A stretch of DNA of 64,000 bases, from NCBI GenBank assembly GCA_019119395.1, contig DWXC01000022.1, forward strand, positions 1 through 64,000, written 5' to 3'. The DNA is from Candidatus Borkfalkia stercoripullorum. Lineage in GTDB: Bacteria; Bacillota; Clostridia; Christensenellales; Borkfalkiaceae. The notes under the pieces are model-generated. The model ran no database searches and was not told the DNA's origin. It worked only from the letters and a program-made list of their open reading frames with translations. Shown piece by piece: positions 54,001 to 62,837 of the stretch (position 1 is the stretch's first letter; each line of letters starts with the position of its first letter). The position numbers and the translations under genes were made by a program.

Positions 54001-54512
54001 AGGGCGAGGATTACATGGAATTCCGTCAGGCGAGCGGTACGCTCACAAAGATCAAGGAAGAGGGCGAATTCCTCAATTCCATGCAACTCGTAAACAGCGA
54101 CACGGGGAACTGGGATAACGGCGTAAAATTCCTTTCTTTCGAAAATCGCATGCTGGTAAAACTGGGTTCGGATACCATCCGGTTCGACGTGTACTTCGTC
54201 GACGCAGTAAAGTTCGGGTTCAGGCAATATTTCAATGACGGCAGTTACAACCCGAACGAGAGCGGGCCCATCGTTGAGCTCGGCAAGGAGATCAACGACC
54301 CGCGCATTACGGCGAAAGACGCCGAAGGGAACGACGTGACCGTCATCAACACGGGCGCATGGTACACGATCACGTTCACCATGTCCTTCTCCGGAGATTG
54401 GACGATCGAAACGTATCCCTTCAAGGGCTGGAGTTTCCTGAACTTCGTCCCGATGAGCGCCTCGTCCGACGTGAGCGTGACGACGTATATGAAGAACATT
54501 CAGTATATTTAA
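51018..54512 (+). CDS. Giant modular surface lipoprotein (Big2-like plus five beta modules)
   Basis: A 1164-residue lipoprotein, Cys25 in LAAC. Residues 30-290 look like three bacterial Ig-like (Big2-type) repeats (LTWTSSDEKVVTVTGG...GEGSATVTAS; VTFTDDTVASFADGKITGKKIG; YVSVEGNVVTAKAVGEATVKVAYAE). From about residue 290 to the end, five tandem modules of 165-210 residues each end in a strand with (Y/V)V(R/K/S)NI(R/K/A). They contain the same motifs in order, W(Y/F)T(I/V/K)xxx near the end and FxxYDIYY or FDIYIE-like strands earlier, so they look like beta-sandwich carbohydrate-binding modules. AAGGAGGAG precedes the ATG. Likely a polysaccharide-binding surface protein. Confidence 0.7.
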   Translation: MKRKRIFYAVMLLALAVFALALAACTKDGDPSFSFKESRIWLDRYEERMIELETGDASKLTWTSSDEKVVTVTGGLAVAQGEGSATVTASDGSFEASLTVTVNDSGERPRIVVGDPSAYLGTETEFEVSVAYLTSETPLDEYQVTFTDDTVASFADGKITGKKIGSTSATVSATYKGLELENTFTLTCRAAYEITVESTEIEIYDTTNEDFQSAEIVASLLYCGREDADAELTYTVESGADYVSVEGNVVTAKAVGEATVKVAYAENPDVFETIAVTVHDNYIPETFNNTSVLDVTYEAYTGEEEIGGRKDGVFVYQQNEGDGYYDCRVFVSRRMDLLRDVYAEGARYFAYDIYYTSDADLYLGLDYKTYYPVNNRFDSEWIMVLDEDGKVTNFPVKNEWFTIVYDVYALLLDYPTANAAFYLVQTDDTPVYVSNIRWEMDDSFITARDEVTYTTEDGYIAASDNEFVLFGNPDDSAYVQAAGAVGGRDNVMQFTNGLTTWQGMLANRASLGDSAAYGIEKLRALGSFFTFDIYIEDADQIYIAINHSWSAIHITPGVTDVSEIPWLYLINEDGLRLDTLLTEQWITVGIRYSDYFDTEAWRATIMFSTGDTGDVVYIDNLRYYADDTHIPDTFAESFLPKGVTVTKDGETIVKVSDAGEFEGTYLYQNASDKDASVDFGKGIKFTDVIGVMSADNTGGSPGKYFDDPDNKFLTFEMYLGENTTGIGYYAAASTGSTNYFISQILPTEPLKVGELFSDRMNVYNLDGSLIDRLEQYKWYKVYLPMEDGGADPQWVSLILAIYGGSPTAPSNVYVRNIAAAHENPYATEAVTELVGRKSGVQLRYVDDFDGEPAIKYVDESGDDWGGGVGFASIEDKSFWATDNIYLEFEFYIASGSTYRFGSWVSFPSTGEAMASYGIDTATVGETFTSNGGVYVYRNRTAQMSKCVLEKWYTVLLVIPTQNGEIASWTNTMFYVGGTEGEPSEVYIRNIKYAEKGEDYMEFRQASGTLTKIKEEGEFLNSMQLVNSDTGNWDNGVKFLSFENRMLVKLGSDTIRFDVYFVDAVKFGFRQYFNDGSYNPNESGPIVELGKEINDPRITAKDAEGNDVTVINTGAWYTITFTMSFSGDWTIETYPFKGWSFLNFVPMSASSDVSVTTYMKNIQYI

Positions 54513-54610
54513 GTTGAAAAGAAATATCTGAATCGGCAAGGCAGTTTCGTAAAAGATTTCCCCGGCGGAAATCCGTCGGGGAAATCCGAATGTTTGCAAG
54601 GGGAACGCAT

Positions 54611-56626
54611 ATGGACATGAAAAAATGGAACGGCCCCGGCCGCGCGCATGCGGTCAATCTGATGTTCCACAACTGGCCGAAAGACCTTGACACGGCGATC
54701 GACGCGATCTTCGATTTCGGCTTTTCGGGCGTGGTGACCAACGTCCCCGTGCCGAAGGGCGGGCGCGTCACGCGCGAAAACGTGCGGGAGTTTTCCGGCA
54801 TCGTGCAAAAACTCAAAGAGAGGGGAATGCCCTTCTGGATCTACGACGAAAAGGGCTATCCGAGCGGGCACGGCTGCCATCAGGTGCTTGCCCGCCGCCC
54901 CGATCTCGCCGCGAAAGGGCTGTACATGCGCAAATTCGAACTTTTTTCGGGCGAAAAGAGTTTTGTCTACACCATAGACGGCATGAGCGACAAAATCGTT
55001 TACGCCGCAAAATACGTGCAAAATCTTTCCGACGTGACGGAAGCCGTCATCGATTTCGACGGCGGCGAAGCGTTGCCGTTCACCCGCAGGCGGGTCAGGA
55101 TTTCCCTGCGCGCGGGCGAGATCGCCTATGTGTTCATCGTAAAGGACGCGTACGAGGGCTCGCACTGCGTGCACAACTGCGCGAGCCGCGAAAAGTATAT
55201 CAACCTTTTAGAACCCGAAGCGGTGCGCGAATTCATCCGCTGCAACCTCGAACCGATCGCAGAGGGCTGCCCCGAGGCGTTCCCCCTGTGCGAGCGGGTG
55301 TTTACCGACGAGCCGAGCCTCATGACGGCGTACGCGCGCTGGTACGAATCCTTCAACTATGCGCTCATCCCGTATTCGGATAAGATGTTCGGCGAATTTT
55401 CGGCGCGCAAGGGCTACGATTTGCGCCCGCTTTTGCCGCTGCTCTTCGAATCGACGGACGAACGGTATAAAAAACTGCGCGTCGATTTCTACTCTTTTAT
55501 CGGCGAGCGCGTGGCGGAAAACTATTCGGGGCAGATCTCCGCGTGGCTGCACGGGCAGGGCGCGGAACTTTCGGGCCATTACCTTGCGGAAGAAAATATC
55601 TATCAGCACGTCACGGAATACGGCGATTACGTGCGCGTGGTGCGCTCCGCCGATTATCCCGGCATGGATATTTTGTACACGCTCCCTACCGATTTTTTCT
55701 GGAACGCGCCGAAATACCTCTCGATGATCTCGCGGAAAAAGGGCACGGACGGATTCATGGTCGAATTCTGCCCTTTCTACAAGCGCGAAATTTTCGACGC
55801 GAACGCGTTCGAAAATTTTATGGCGTGCGCGTCCATACTGTACATGTACGGCGCGCGGGTCATCAATACCTACTTTATGCCGAGGCTGAAAGACTATAAC
55901 GCCGAAGTTTTCCCCGATTTCGGCTGGGGGCTTACGCGGGAAGAGTCTCTGCGGCTCAACGCGTACGTGCGCAGGATATACGCCTGCCTGGGCGGAAGCC
56001 GCCCCGCGTGCCGCACGGTCATGTATTACAACCTGGAGGACGTCATGGCGAAAGCCGTCCCGCACATTTCGGGGGATTACTTCATGTCGTCTTATTATTC
56101 CCAAACGGACAACTCCCTCACCGAATACGCGCGGGTGCTCCTCGCGAACGGCGTCAATTACGAATTCGCGGACAGGGAAGACCTCGTCGGGGGCAAAGTT
56201 TCCCCGCGGGCGATCATCGTCCCCGCGTGCGCGTTCGTCGCGGACGAAACGTACGAGGCGCTCAAAAGGTACGAGGCGGAAGGCGTTAAAGTGTATTTTA
56301 CCGGCCGCCGCCCGCAGACGGTCTCGGGCAGGGCGTTTTCGGACGTGGGCGAAGTCTGCGGCGCGGCGGAGGTGCTCGCGCGCGAAAGGGGAGGGCAGGC
56401 CTTCCCCGAAAACGTGTACGTCACCCCTTACGAAAACGGCATGACTGCCGTGTACAACAACAATACGGATAAAACCTGCCTGTGCATAGGCGACCGCGCG
56501 AGGGTGTACGACCCCGACGCGGGCGAAGTGCGCGAACTGCGCGCGGGGGAAAAAGCGGAGATGCCGCCTTACAGGTTATGGATCTTCGAAAAAACAGCCG
56601 ACGAGGAAGACCCGTCGGCAGGATGA
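54611..56626 (+). CDS. Putative glycoside hydrolase, GH106-like superfamily
   Basis: A 671-residue protein with no signal peptide, so intracellular. Conserved segments resemble the alpha-L-rhamnosidase-type superfamily: FWIYDEKGYPSGHGCHQVL near residue 77, CERVFTDEPSLM around 226, and SAWLHGQGAELSGHYLAEEN around 310-330. I place the start at the second ATG (54611) because GGGGA precedes it. The first ATG at 54590 has no ribosome binding site. Family assignment is tentative; it may belong to a related unclassified family. Confidence 0.55.
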   Translation: MDMKKWNGPGRAHAVNLMFHNWPKDLDTAIDAIFDFGFSGVVTNVPVPKGGRVTRENVREFSGIVQKLKERGMPFWIYDEKGYPSGHGCHQVLARRPDLAAKGLYMRKFELFSGEKSFVYTIDGMSDKIVYAAKYVQNLSDVTEAVIDFDGGEALPFTRRRVRISLRAGEIAYVFIVKDAYEGSHCVHNCASREKYINLLEPEAVREFIRCNLEPIAEGCPEAFPLCERVFTDEPSLMTAYARWYESFNYALIPYSDKMFGEFSARKGYDLRPLLPLLFESTDERYKKLRVDFYSFIGERVAENYSGQISAWLHGQGAELSGHYLAEENIYQHVTEYGDYVRVVRSADYPGMDILYTLPTDFFWNAPKYLSMISRKKGTDGFMVEFCPFYKREIFDANAFENFMACASILYMYGARVINTYFMPRLKDYNAEVFPDFGWGLTREESLRLNAYVRRIYACLGGSRPACRTVMYYNLEDVMAKAVPHISGDYFMSSYYSQTDNSLTEYARVLLANGVNYEFADREDLVGGKVSPRAIIVPACAFVADETYEALKRYEAEGVKVYFTGRRPQTVSGRAFSDVGEVCGAAEVLARERGGQAFPENVYVTPYENGMTAVYNNNTDKTCLCIGDRARVYDPDAGEVRELRAGEKAEMPPYRLWIFEKTADEEDPSAG

Positions 56627-56636
56627 GCGTGAGGAT

Positions 56637-58868
56637 ATGAATTTAAACGGAACGTGGAAACTGTTTTACCTGGACAGAAAAACGGGCAAAAGCGGGGCGA
56701 TCGACGCCCGCGTCCCCGGGAACGTCGAAACGGATATGGCCGCGGCGGGGCTTTTGCCCGAAGATCTGTTTTACGGCACGAACATTACGCAGGCATACAA
56801 ACTGGAAACGTACGACTTTACTTACGAAAAAAAGTTCGACGCCGACGACGAAAGGGCGGAATACGACCTGATCTTCGAGGGCGTGGACTGCTGCGCCGAA
56901 TACTTCCTCAACGGGGAAAAGATCGGCGAGTCGAACAATATGCTGGTGGAACACGTTTTCAGGGTGAAAAATCTCCGAAAAAAGGGGAACGAACTCAAAG
57001 TCGCCATCCGCTCGGTTTTCTATGAAAACAACGGGCGCGGGTATGATCTCCGCACGATGATCAAGTGTTGGGTACCCTCGCTCACGCCGACCGTAAGCGT
57101 CAGGCGCGCGCAGCATACCTACGGCTGGGACATCATGCCCCGCGCCGTCAGCGCGGGAATCTGGAAAAGCGTCCGGCTGGAAAAAGTACAAAAGCACGCC
57201 TTTACGCAGTTTTATATCGTGACCAAGCACATAAACCGAGACGGCAGCGCCGCGCTCTCCGTGTTTTACGAATTCAACCGCGAAACGGAGATCACCGCGG
57301 AAGGGGGATACGTCCTCCGCGTGCGCGGCTCGTGCGGGAAAAGCGCGTTTTGCGCGGAAGAAAAACTGTATTTCCGCGCGGGCAATTTCTGGCTGAACGT
57401 GCCGGACGCCGCGCTGTGGTGGCCGAAAAATTACGGGAAGCCCGCCCTGTACGACGTGCGCGCGGAACTGGTGCGCGGGGAAGAAGTGCTCGCGACGGCC
57501 GCGTGCCGCACGGGCATCCGCACGGCGGAACTGCTTTTCGAAGAGGGCGGCGCGGGCGAATTTTGTTTCAGGATCAACGGCAAAAGGATATTCGCGCTCG
57601 GCACGAACTGGACGCCCCTCTCGCCCTATCATTCGAAGGACGGCGAACGGCTTTCGCCCGCGCTGGCGCTTCTGGACGATATCGGATGCAACTGCGTGCG
57701 GTGCTGGGGCGGGAACGTGTATGAGAGCGACGCCTTTTTCGATTTTTGCGACGAGCGCGGCATCATGGTCTGGCAGGACTTCGCTTTCGCCTGCGCGACC
57801 TATCCCGAGGACGGGGCTTTCCTCTCCGAAGTCAGGGAAGAGGCCGTCAAGGTCATCAGGCGGCTTCGCGGGCATCCCTCGCTCGTGCTCTGGGCGGGCG
57901 ACAACGAACTGGACGAAGTCAACTGCATGCTCGGGTACGACCCCGAGGACAACGAAATCAGCAGGAACGTCCTCAAACGGTGCGTGAGAGATCACGATTT
58001 CCGCCGCGCGTACCTGCCTTCGTCCCCGTACGTTTCGTCGCGTTCGGTTTTCGCGGAAGGTTCATCGCCCGAAAAACACGTCTGGGGAGAGCGCGACTAT
58101 TTCAAGAACGAGTTTTATCGGAATCAGGGTGCGCGGTTTGTCAGCGAGATCGGCTATCACGGGTGCGTCTCGGAGGAAAGCGCAAAAAAGTTCATTCCCG
58201 CGGAGGAATTGGAAGGGCGTTCGTCCGAAAGCTGGATCCTGCATTCGAGCGACTGTTTCGGCAGGCGCGACCGCATTTTTCTCATGGAAAAACAGGCCGC
58301 GTACCTGTTCGGCAAAGCGCCCGAAAAATTTGCGGATTTTGCGGAGGCGTCGCAGTACGTACAGGCGGAAGCGTATAAGTTTTTTATCGAAAACATGCGC
58401 ACCGACGGGGAAAAACGGGGCATCATCTGGTGGAACCTGCTCGACGGCTGGCCGCAGTTTTCGGACGCGGTCGTAGATTACTATTTCGTCAAAAAAGAGG
58501 CGTACGCCGTCATTCAGCGTTCGCAGAGGCCTTTTCTGATCGCCGTACGCGAAAACGAAAACGGGCGCGCGGTGCTCTTCGCGTGCAACCATTCGGGCGC
58601 GGAGACCTGCGCCGAATACGAAGTTTCCGATGCAGACACGCGCGAAGTTTTGTGCCGCGGAAAGGTGCGGGCGGGCGCGGGAGAGATCGTGCGGCTCGAA
58701 ACGATCGGCCATCTCTATTTTGAAAAGAGGATGCTCCTCATCTTCTGGAAGGGGAGCGAAAGCGGCTTCAACCATTACATAACGGGCGCGCCGCCGTATG
58801 CGGCGGCAGATTTCCGCCGCTGGTACGCGCTGCTGCATAAAATCGAAGAAAACGGCGGAAAATTCTGA
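56637..58868 (+). CDS. Glycoside hydrolase family 2, beta-mannosidase-like
   Basis: A 743-residue intracellular GH2 enzyme. The sandwich domain (1-170) precedes an Ig-like middle (170-290) and a TIM barrel. GTNWTPLSPYHS and LLDDIGCNCVRCWGGNVYESDAFFDFCDERGIMVWQDF are typical of beta-mannosidases. Acid/base Glu lies in LWAGDNELDE and the nucleophile Glu in FVSEIGYHG. GAGG lies before the ATG. It starts 10 bp after the upstream gene. The specificity could be for beta-mannoside or a related equatorial sugar. Confidence 0.82.
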   Translation: MNLNGTWKLFYLDRKTGKSGAIDARVPGNVETDMAAAGLLPEDLFYGTNITQAYKLETYDFTYEKKFDADDERAEYDLIFEGVDCCAEYFLNGEKIGESNNMLVEHVFRVKNLRKKGNELKVAIRSVFYENNGRGYDLRTMIKCWVPSLTPTVSVRRAQHTYGWDIMPRAVSAGIWKSVRLEKVQKHAFTQFYIVTKHINRDGSAALSVFYEFNRETEITAEGGYVLRVRGSCGKSAFCAEEKLYFRAGNFWLNVPDAALWWPKNYGKPALYDVRAELVRGEEVLATAACRTGIRTAELLFEEGGAGEFCFRINGKRIFALGTNWTPLSPYHSKDGERLSPALALLDDIGCNCVRCWGGNVYESDAFFDFCDERGIMVWQDFAFACATYPEDGAFLSEVREEAVKVIRRLRGHPSLVLWAGDNELDEVNCMLGYDPEDNEISRNVLKRCVRDHDFRRAYLPSSPYVSSRSVFAEGSSPEKHVWGERDYFKNEFYRNQGARFVSEIGYHGCVSEESAKKFIPAEELEGRSSESWILHSSDCFGRRDRIFLMEKQAAYLFGKAPEKFADFAEASQYVQAEAYKFFIENMRTDGEKRGIIWWNLLDGWPQFSDAVVDYYFVKKEAYAVIQRSQRPFLIAVRENENGRAVLFACNHSGAETCAEYEVSDADTREVLCRGKVRAGAGEIVRLETIGHLYFEKRMLLIFWKGSESGFNHYITGAPPYAAADFRRWYALLHKIEENGGKF

Positions 58869-58879
58869 AAAGAATGAAT

Positions 58880-58904
58880 CCCGCCCGCCGAAAGGCGTGC
58901 GGGA
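58880..58904. terminator. Hairpin between convergent genes
   Basis: CCCGCCCGCC (58880-58889) with GGCGTGCGGG (58894-58903), loop GAAA. It lacks a long T run. Confidence 0.45.
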
Positions 58905-58931
58905 AAACAAAGAACGTGCGGCGGCGACGGA

Positions 58932-59942
58932 CTAAATTTTATCTCCGCAGCATTGCAAAAGCGTTCGGTACAGGAGCAGTTCGTAATCGCAGCCGAACGG
59001 GTTTTCCCGCTCTTTTGCGGCATACTCCCCGAAGGCGGCCATCATGCCGTCGAACCGTTCGAAAGGGGCGGTGTCTTCCGTTTCCCCATAATATGCCCAG
59101 TTGAGGCGGTCTTTGAGGACGCGGCGCGTCCTGGTGCAAAGGTAAGTGCCGGTGTTGCCCGCATAGGCTTCCAGAGGGTTGAGTTCGATCGTGCCCTTGC
59201 TCCCGCAAACGACGATCTGCCTGCGCAGATAGCCGCTCGCTTCCGCGCCGCAGGTCTTGGCAAAGCAGACGCCGTTTTCATAGCGCAGCGCCGCCATGCC
59301 GAAGTCTTTCGCGGCAACGCCGCCGATCCCCGTCGCGCAGTTCATCGGTATGACTTCTCTCGGCTTTCCTTTGATTTGCAGGATGACGTCGACCATGTGG
59401 CAGCCGAGGTAGAACATCATGCCGCCGCGAAACTGCCCGAGCCATGCCCGCTTTTCATCGGAAAGCGCGCAGTTCATCTGCGCTTCCACGCAGAATATTT
59501 CGCCGAGTTCTCCCGCGCGGACGCGCTTCATCATATCGCGCACGGCGGGGTTGTAACGGTACATATAGCCGAGGTGCAGCACTTTTCCGCTCCTCTTTGC
59601 GGCCGAGATCAACGCTTCGAAATCGGAGAGGGTCTCTCCGCCCGGCTTGTCCATGTGCACGTGCAGTCCGCGCCCGATCGCTTGCGCCGCGCAGCGGGTC
59701 AGGTTCTTTTCCTCCGTTTCGATGACCGCGGCGTCCGTGCCCTGCAGGGCAAGCGCCTCTTCGGGCGTAAGCAGCGGGATATCGGCAAAGGGCGCGAGCC
59801 GGTCCGCGTATTTTTCCCTTTCGCATTCGGGCAGGGCCAGCGCGCATACGCGGAAGCGCTCCTTTTGGCGCAGCATGCTTTCCAGCACGGCGCAGGCGTG
59901 GTCGTGGCCAAGCCCGATCTGTATGACGTTCAGTCGCTTCAT
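58932..59942 (-). CDS. Gfo/Idh/MocA-family oxidoreductase
   Basis: NAD(P)-dependent sugar or inositol-type oxidoreductase. The 336-residue protein has the N-terminal Rossmann domain (MKRLNVIQIGLGHDHA, with an atypical His-Asp-His after the glycine motif) and the conserved HMDKPGGETLSDFEAL segment (EKP-like motif, Lys in the active site) near 95. The C-terminal alpha/beta domain binds substrate. The ATG at 59942 overlaps the upstream gene's stop (ATGA). It is the distal gene of a two-gene minus-strand unit. Confidence 0.85.
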   Translation of the reverse strand: MKRLNVIQIGLGHDHACAVLESMLRQKERFRVCALALPECEREKYADRLAPFADIPLLTPEEALALQGTDAAVIETEEKNLTRCAAQAIGRGLHVHMDKPGGETLSDFEALISAAKRSGKVLHLGYMYRYNPAVRDMMKRVRAGELGEIFCVEAQMNCALSDEKRAWLGQFRGGMMFYLGCHMVDVILQIKGKPREVIPMNCATGIGGVAAKDFGMAALRYENGVCFAKTCGAEASGYLRRQIVVCGSKGTIELNPLEAYAGNTGTYLCTRTRRVLKDRLNWAYYGETEDTAPFERFDGMMAAFGEYAAKERENPFGCDYELLLYRTLLQCCGDKI

Positions 59943-60973
59943 TTTATGCCCTCCCAGGAAAACTGTACGCACACGGGGAAATCCTTGTCCTCGGCGAGGC
60001 TGCGGTAAATTTCCGAACAGTCGGCGGGGGAGCAGATGCGGTCGCGCAGCGCGGAATAATCGATGCGTTTATGTTCGAGAAGTTTGAGAATGCTCGAAAT
60101 GTCGTCCCTTTGCGTGAAAAACCCGCGAGAGGAATCCGCCTGCGGGCGCGCCGCCGTGTGCGCCCCGATCAGCGAAACGCCCGGGCCGTGCACCTTGCGG
60201 TAATAATCCACCGTAAAGTTTTTGTCTCGCGTGCAGCCGAGCAGGGCGATCCGCCCGAAGCGCGCCATGCAGTCGAGGCATTCGTTCAGCCCCGAGCCCA
60301 GCCCCGTCACTTCGATCGCGGCGTTCACGCCGCCCGAAGTCATCGCCTTTACCCGTTCGGCAAAGTCGCTCCGGGTCGGGTCGAGCGTGCAGTCCGCGCC
60401 GAGGGCGGCGGCCTTTTCCCTGCGTTCGGGCAGAGGATCCGCCGCGATCACGGGCACGGCGCCCGCCGCATGCGCGAACATGACCGCCTGCTGGCCTAAA
60501 ATGCCGAGGCCCATGACGAGAATGGATTCTCCGATTTCAAGCCCTGTTTTGCGCAGCGCCGCCATGGAAAACGTGCCGATATGGCACAGCGCGGCGTCCG
60601 CGAAGGAGATCTTTGCGGGGTCGAATTTCACGACGTTCTTTTCTTCGAGCGTGTTGAACTTTTTATGCTTGCTCCACGACAGGACGACGGCGTCGCCGGG
60701 GCGGACGGACGTTACGTTCGAACCGACCTCCGCGACCCTGCCCGAGGCGCTGTAACCCGCCGTACGGGGAAAAGTCGCCTCTTTGAGTTCGGCGTAGATG
60801 CTGATGTTCGTGTCACCCGTAAGGTTGGCGCGTTCGGTGCCGTTGCTGATCGTGGAATAGAGCGTCTCCACGACGACTTCGTCCTCTTTCGGAGGTTCGT
60901 AAGGGCAGTCTGAAAGTTCCGCCCTGTTCTTTTGCGTAAATACGATCTGCCTGTTTGCGTTTTGTGAGGGCAT
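59939..60973 (-). CDS. Medium-chain alcohol dehydrogenase-like oxidoreductase (MDR)
   Basis: A 344-residue MDR-superfamily protein. It has the MGLGILGQQAVMFAHAAGAVPVIAADPLPERRE Rossmann segment and the YSTISNGTERANLTG N-terminal segment. The catalytic zinc ligands of classic ADH (GHE and a Cys cluster) are not seen, so it is likely a zinc-free or atypical member. It precedes and overlaps the Gfo/Idh/MocA gene, a pairing seen in sugar-catabolic clusters. The ATG at 60973 lies 10 bases after AAGAAGG. Its promoter is at 61002-61030. Confidence 0.8.
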   Translation of the reverse strand: MPSQNANRQIVFTQKNRAELSDCPYEPPKEDEVVVETLYSTISNGTERANLTGDTNISIYAELKEATFPRTAGYSASGRVAEVGSNVTSVRPGDAVVLSWSKHKKFNTLEEKNVVKFDPAKISFADAALCHIGTFSMAALRKTGLEIGESILVMGLGILGQQAVMFAHAAGAVPVIAADPLPERREKAAALGADCTLDPTRSDFAERVKAMTSGGVNAAIEVTGLGSGLNECLDCMARFGRIALLGCTRDKNFTVDYYRKVHGPGVSLIGAHTAARPQADSSRGFFTQRDDISSILKLLEHKRIDYSALRDRICSPADCSEIYRSLAEDKDFPVCVQFSWEGIK

Positions 60974-61001
60974 TGGCGAGTACCTTCTTCTTTTTTGTTT
61001 T

Positions 61002-61030
61002 ATTATAACGCACGGCGCGCGCAAAAACAA
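61002..61030 (-). promoter_or_regulatory. Promoter of the MDR/MocA unit
   Basis: Minus strand TTGTTT (61030-61025), 17-bp spacer, TATAAT (61007-61002). Confidence 0.6.
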
Positions 61031-61071
61031 GACGGAATCCTGCAAAATAATACCACTATACTGTTACATTC

Positions 61072-61824
61072 ATGGATAAAGAGCTTTTTATAAATAAATA
61101 TACGGTGCAAAAGAGTACGTTCGGCGAAATGTGCGCGGCGGGGGACGAAGTTTGTTTTCAGGCGCCGTGCATCGGGTACGTTACCCGCGGTTCGTTTAGC
61201 ATTCGTTATAAAGGGAAAGTGTTCGAGGTAAAGAGGGGCGACCTTATATGTCTGGCATCTTCCGCCTCGCGTTTTTCTGTTCTGAACGGGAAGCCGGACG
61301 CCGAATTGTATTCGGTCGGGTTCTCGTTTTTTCCGCCGGCGGCTTGCATGAGCGGTGAACTTCAGGTGATCGAGGGATATGCGCGGCACATCGTGGACGA
61401 AATGTTCGCGACGTACGACGACGATTTTCTCTATTCGGTTTCCTGCCTGTATCGCCTCTTGTCCGATCTGCACGGGCGCGCGCGCCCGGCGGAGGAGGGC
61501 GGCGGGGAGCAGATCGTCGCGCCCGCGCTCGAATATATCGGGCGGCACTGCACCGAACGCATCCGCGTGAGCGAACTGGCACACCTTTGCAATTACAGCG
61601 AATCGGGCTTTTACAAAATATTCAAGGAACAGACGGGGATGACGCCGATCCGTTACAAGCACGGCGTTCTGATCCGCCGCGCGGTGGAACTTTTGCAAAC
61701 CTCCGAAAAATCCGTCGACGAGATCAGTTACGAACTGGGGTTTTCTTCGGCGAACTATTTCCGCAAAGTCTTTTATTCGGTCACGGGAAAGACGCCCCGC
61801 CAGATACGCGGCGGGCGGGAATGA
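61072..61824 (+). CDS. AraC-family transcriptional regulator (locus regulator 2)
   Basis: A 250-residue regulator with a cupin-like sensor (1-100: GYVTRGSFSIRYKGKVFEVKRGDLICLA) and a C-terminal double HTH (about 155-247: ERIRVSELAHLCNYSESGFYKIFKEQTGMTPIRYK; EISYELGFSSANYFRKVFYSVTGKTPRQIR). No Shine-Dalgarno: TATACT (61057-61062) lies only 9 nt before the ATG, so translation may start near the transcript end. It diverges from the MDR/MocA unit and likely controls it or the neighbouring sugar genes. Confidence 0.9.
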   Translation: MDKELFINKYTVQKSTFGEMCAAGDEVCFQAPCIGYVTRGSFSIRYKGKVFEVKRGDLICLASSASRFSVLNGKPDAELYSVGFSFFPPAACMSGELQVIEGYARHIVDEMFATYDDDFLYSVSCLYRLLSDLHGRARPAEEGGGEQIVAPALEYIGRHCTERIRVSELAHLCNYSESGFYKIFKEQTGMTPIRYKHGVLIRRAVELLQTSEKSVDEISYELGFSSANYFRKVFYSVTGKTPRQIRGGRE

Positions 61825-61850
61825 CCGCAAAGGAGAAAGGGGACAATACG

Positions 61851-61892
61851 AACAATGCGGCGCGCCGTTTTCAGACGGCGCGCCGCATTGTT
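61851..61892. terminator. Bidirectional terminator between AraC 2 and DeoR
   Basis: 18-bp perfect stem 61851-61868/61875-61892 with loop TTTCAG; convergent genes on both sides. Confidence 0.9.
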
Positions 61893-61904
61893 TTTTTCGT
61901 TTTT

Positions 61905-62657
61905 TCAACTTACCAAAATAAAATTTTTCACTTTGTCCGGCACGGGGTCGGGCAGGGGCGCGTTGCAGATCACGTCGTCGAATTCGGATATGCTGCACAG
62001 GTTGTGCCAGAATCCGTTGTCGATCTTCGTATTGTCGAGGATCAGCACCTTTCTCTTCGATTGCTGCATGATGGCATAGCGCACCTCGTTTTCGGGCACG
62101 GAAGTGTCCGTGACGTATCCCTCCTTCGAAAGCCCGTGGCAGGAAACGAAACAGATGTCCGCATTGTACGCCTTCAGGGTGTGCAGGGCGGACGGGCCGA
62201 TCAGGGAAAAGGACTTGTTGATCGCTTCTCCGCCCGTGCTGATGAATTTGATGTTGGTCTGCCCCAGCAGGTACGCCATCTTGATCCCGCAGGTGATGAC
62301 GATGATGTCTTTGAATTTTTCCAGATACTTTACAAGGTGAGAGGCGGTCGTGGAAGCGTCGAGTATGATGACGTACCCGTCCGAAACCAGGGCGCTGCCC
62401 GCCTCGGCGAGCGTGCTTTTGATGTTGTACATGTGCTGTTCGCGGGCGGAAAGCGCGATGTTCGTGTCCGCGGAGATCTTGTTTGCGATCACGCGGCCGT
62501 GCGTGCGGATGACGAGCTGTTTTTCTTCCAGCCGCGTCAGGTCGCGGCGGATTGTCGGCTCGCTGGCGAACAGCGTTTCGGAAAGTTCCTTGATGCTGAC
62601 GCTGTATTTTTTGTCCAGGATTTTCAGGATCTCTTTTTCTCTATCCGAATTCGGCAT
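61905..62657 (-). CDS. DeoR-family transcriptional regulator
   Basis: A 250-residue repressor-type protein with the N-terminal winged HTH (KYSVSIKELSETLFASEPTIRRDLTRLEEKQLVIRTHG) and the C-terminal DeoR sensor domain that binds sugar phosphates (SDGYVIILDASTTASHLVKYL, VITCGIKMAYLL, FVSCHGLSKEGYVTD). ATG at 62657 with GGAGGATTTT, which fixes the start over the longer upstream frame. A consensus promoter (62677-62705) drives it. It is divergent from the MDR gene at 63018. Confidence 0.93.
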   Translation of the reverse strand: MPNSDREKEILKILDKKYSVSIKELSETLFASEPTIRRDLTRLEEKQLVIRTHGRVIANKISADTNIALSAREQHMYNIKSTLAEAGSALVSDGYVIILDASTTASHLVKYLEKFKDIIVITCGIKMAYLLGQTNIKFISTGGEAINKSFSLIGPSALHTLKAYNADICFVSCHGLSKEGYVTDTSVPENEVRYAIMQQSKRKVLILDNTKIDNGFWHNLCSISEFDDVICNAPLPDPVPDKVKNFILVS

Positions 62658-62676
62658 AAAATCCTCCACGCTTAAA

Positions 62677-62705
62677 ATTATATTGTATAATAATTTTCTT
62701 GTCAA
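62677..62705 (-). promoter_or_regulatory. Consensus promoter of the DeoR gene
   Basis: Minus strand TTGACA (62705-62700), 17-bp spacer, TATAAT (62682-62677). Confidence 0.9.
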
Positions 62706-62761
62706 CCATCCTGACGGGAAGAATGAGAATTTGTTTGATCGGTTTGAGCGTTTATTTGCGG

Positions 62762-62785
62762 TTCGTTTATCAATATTTGAACGAA
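62762..62785. promoter_or_regulatory. Candidate DeoR operator
   Basis: TTCGTT (62762-62767) and AACGAA (62780-62785) form an interrupted inverted repeat between the two divergent promoters. Assignment to DeoR is by location only. Confidence 0.4.
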
Positions 62786-62808
62786 ACGCGCAGGAAATGA
62801 CCGCCTTA

Positions 62809-62837
62809 TTGACAAAAACGCTCACATATTTTATAAT
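62809..62837 (+). promoter_or_regulatory. Consensus promoter of the MDR dehydrogenase gene
   Basis: TTGACA 62809-62814, 17-bp spacer, TATAAT 62832-62837, about 180 nt before the start. Confidence 0.9.
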
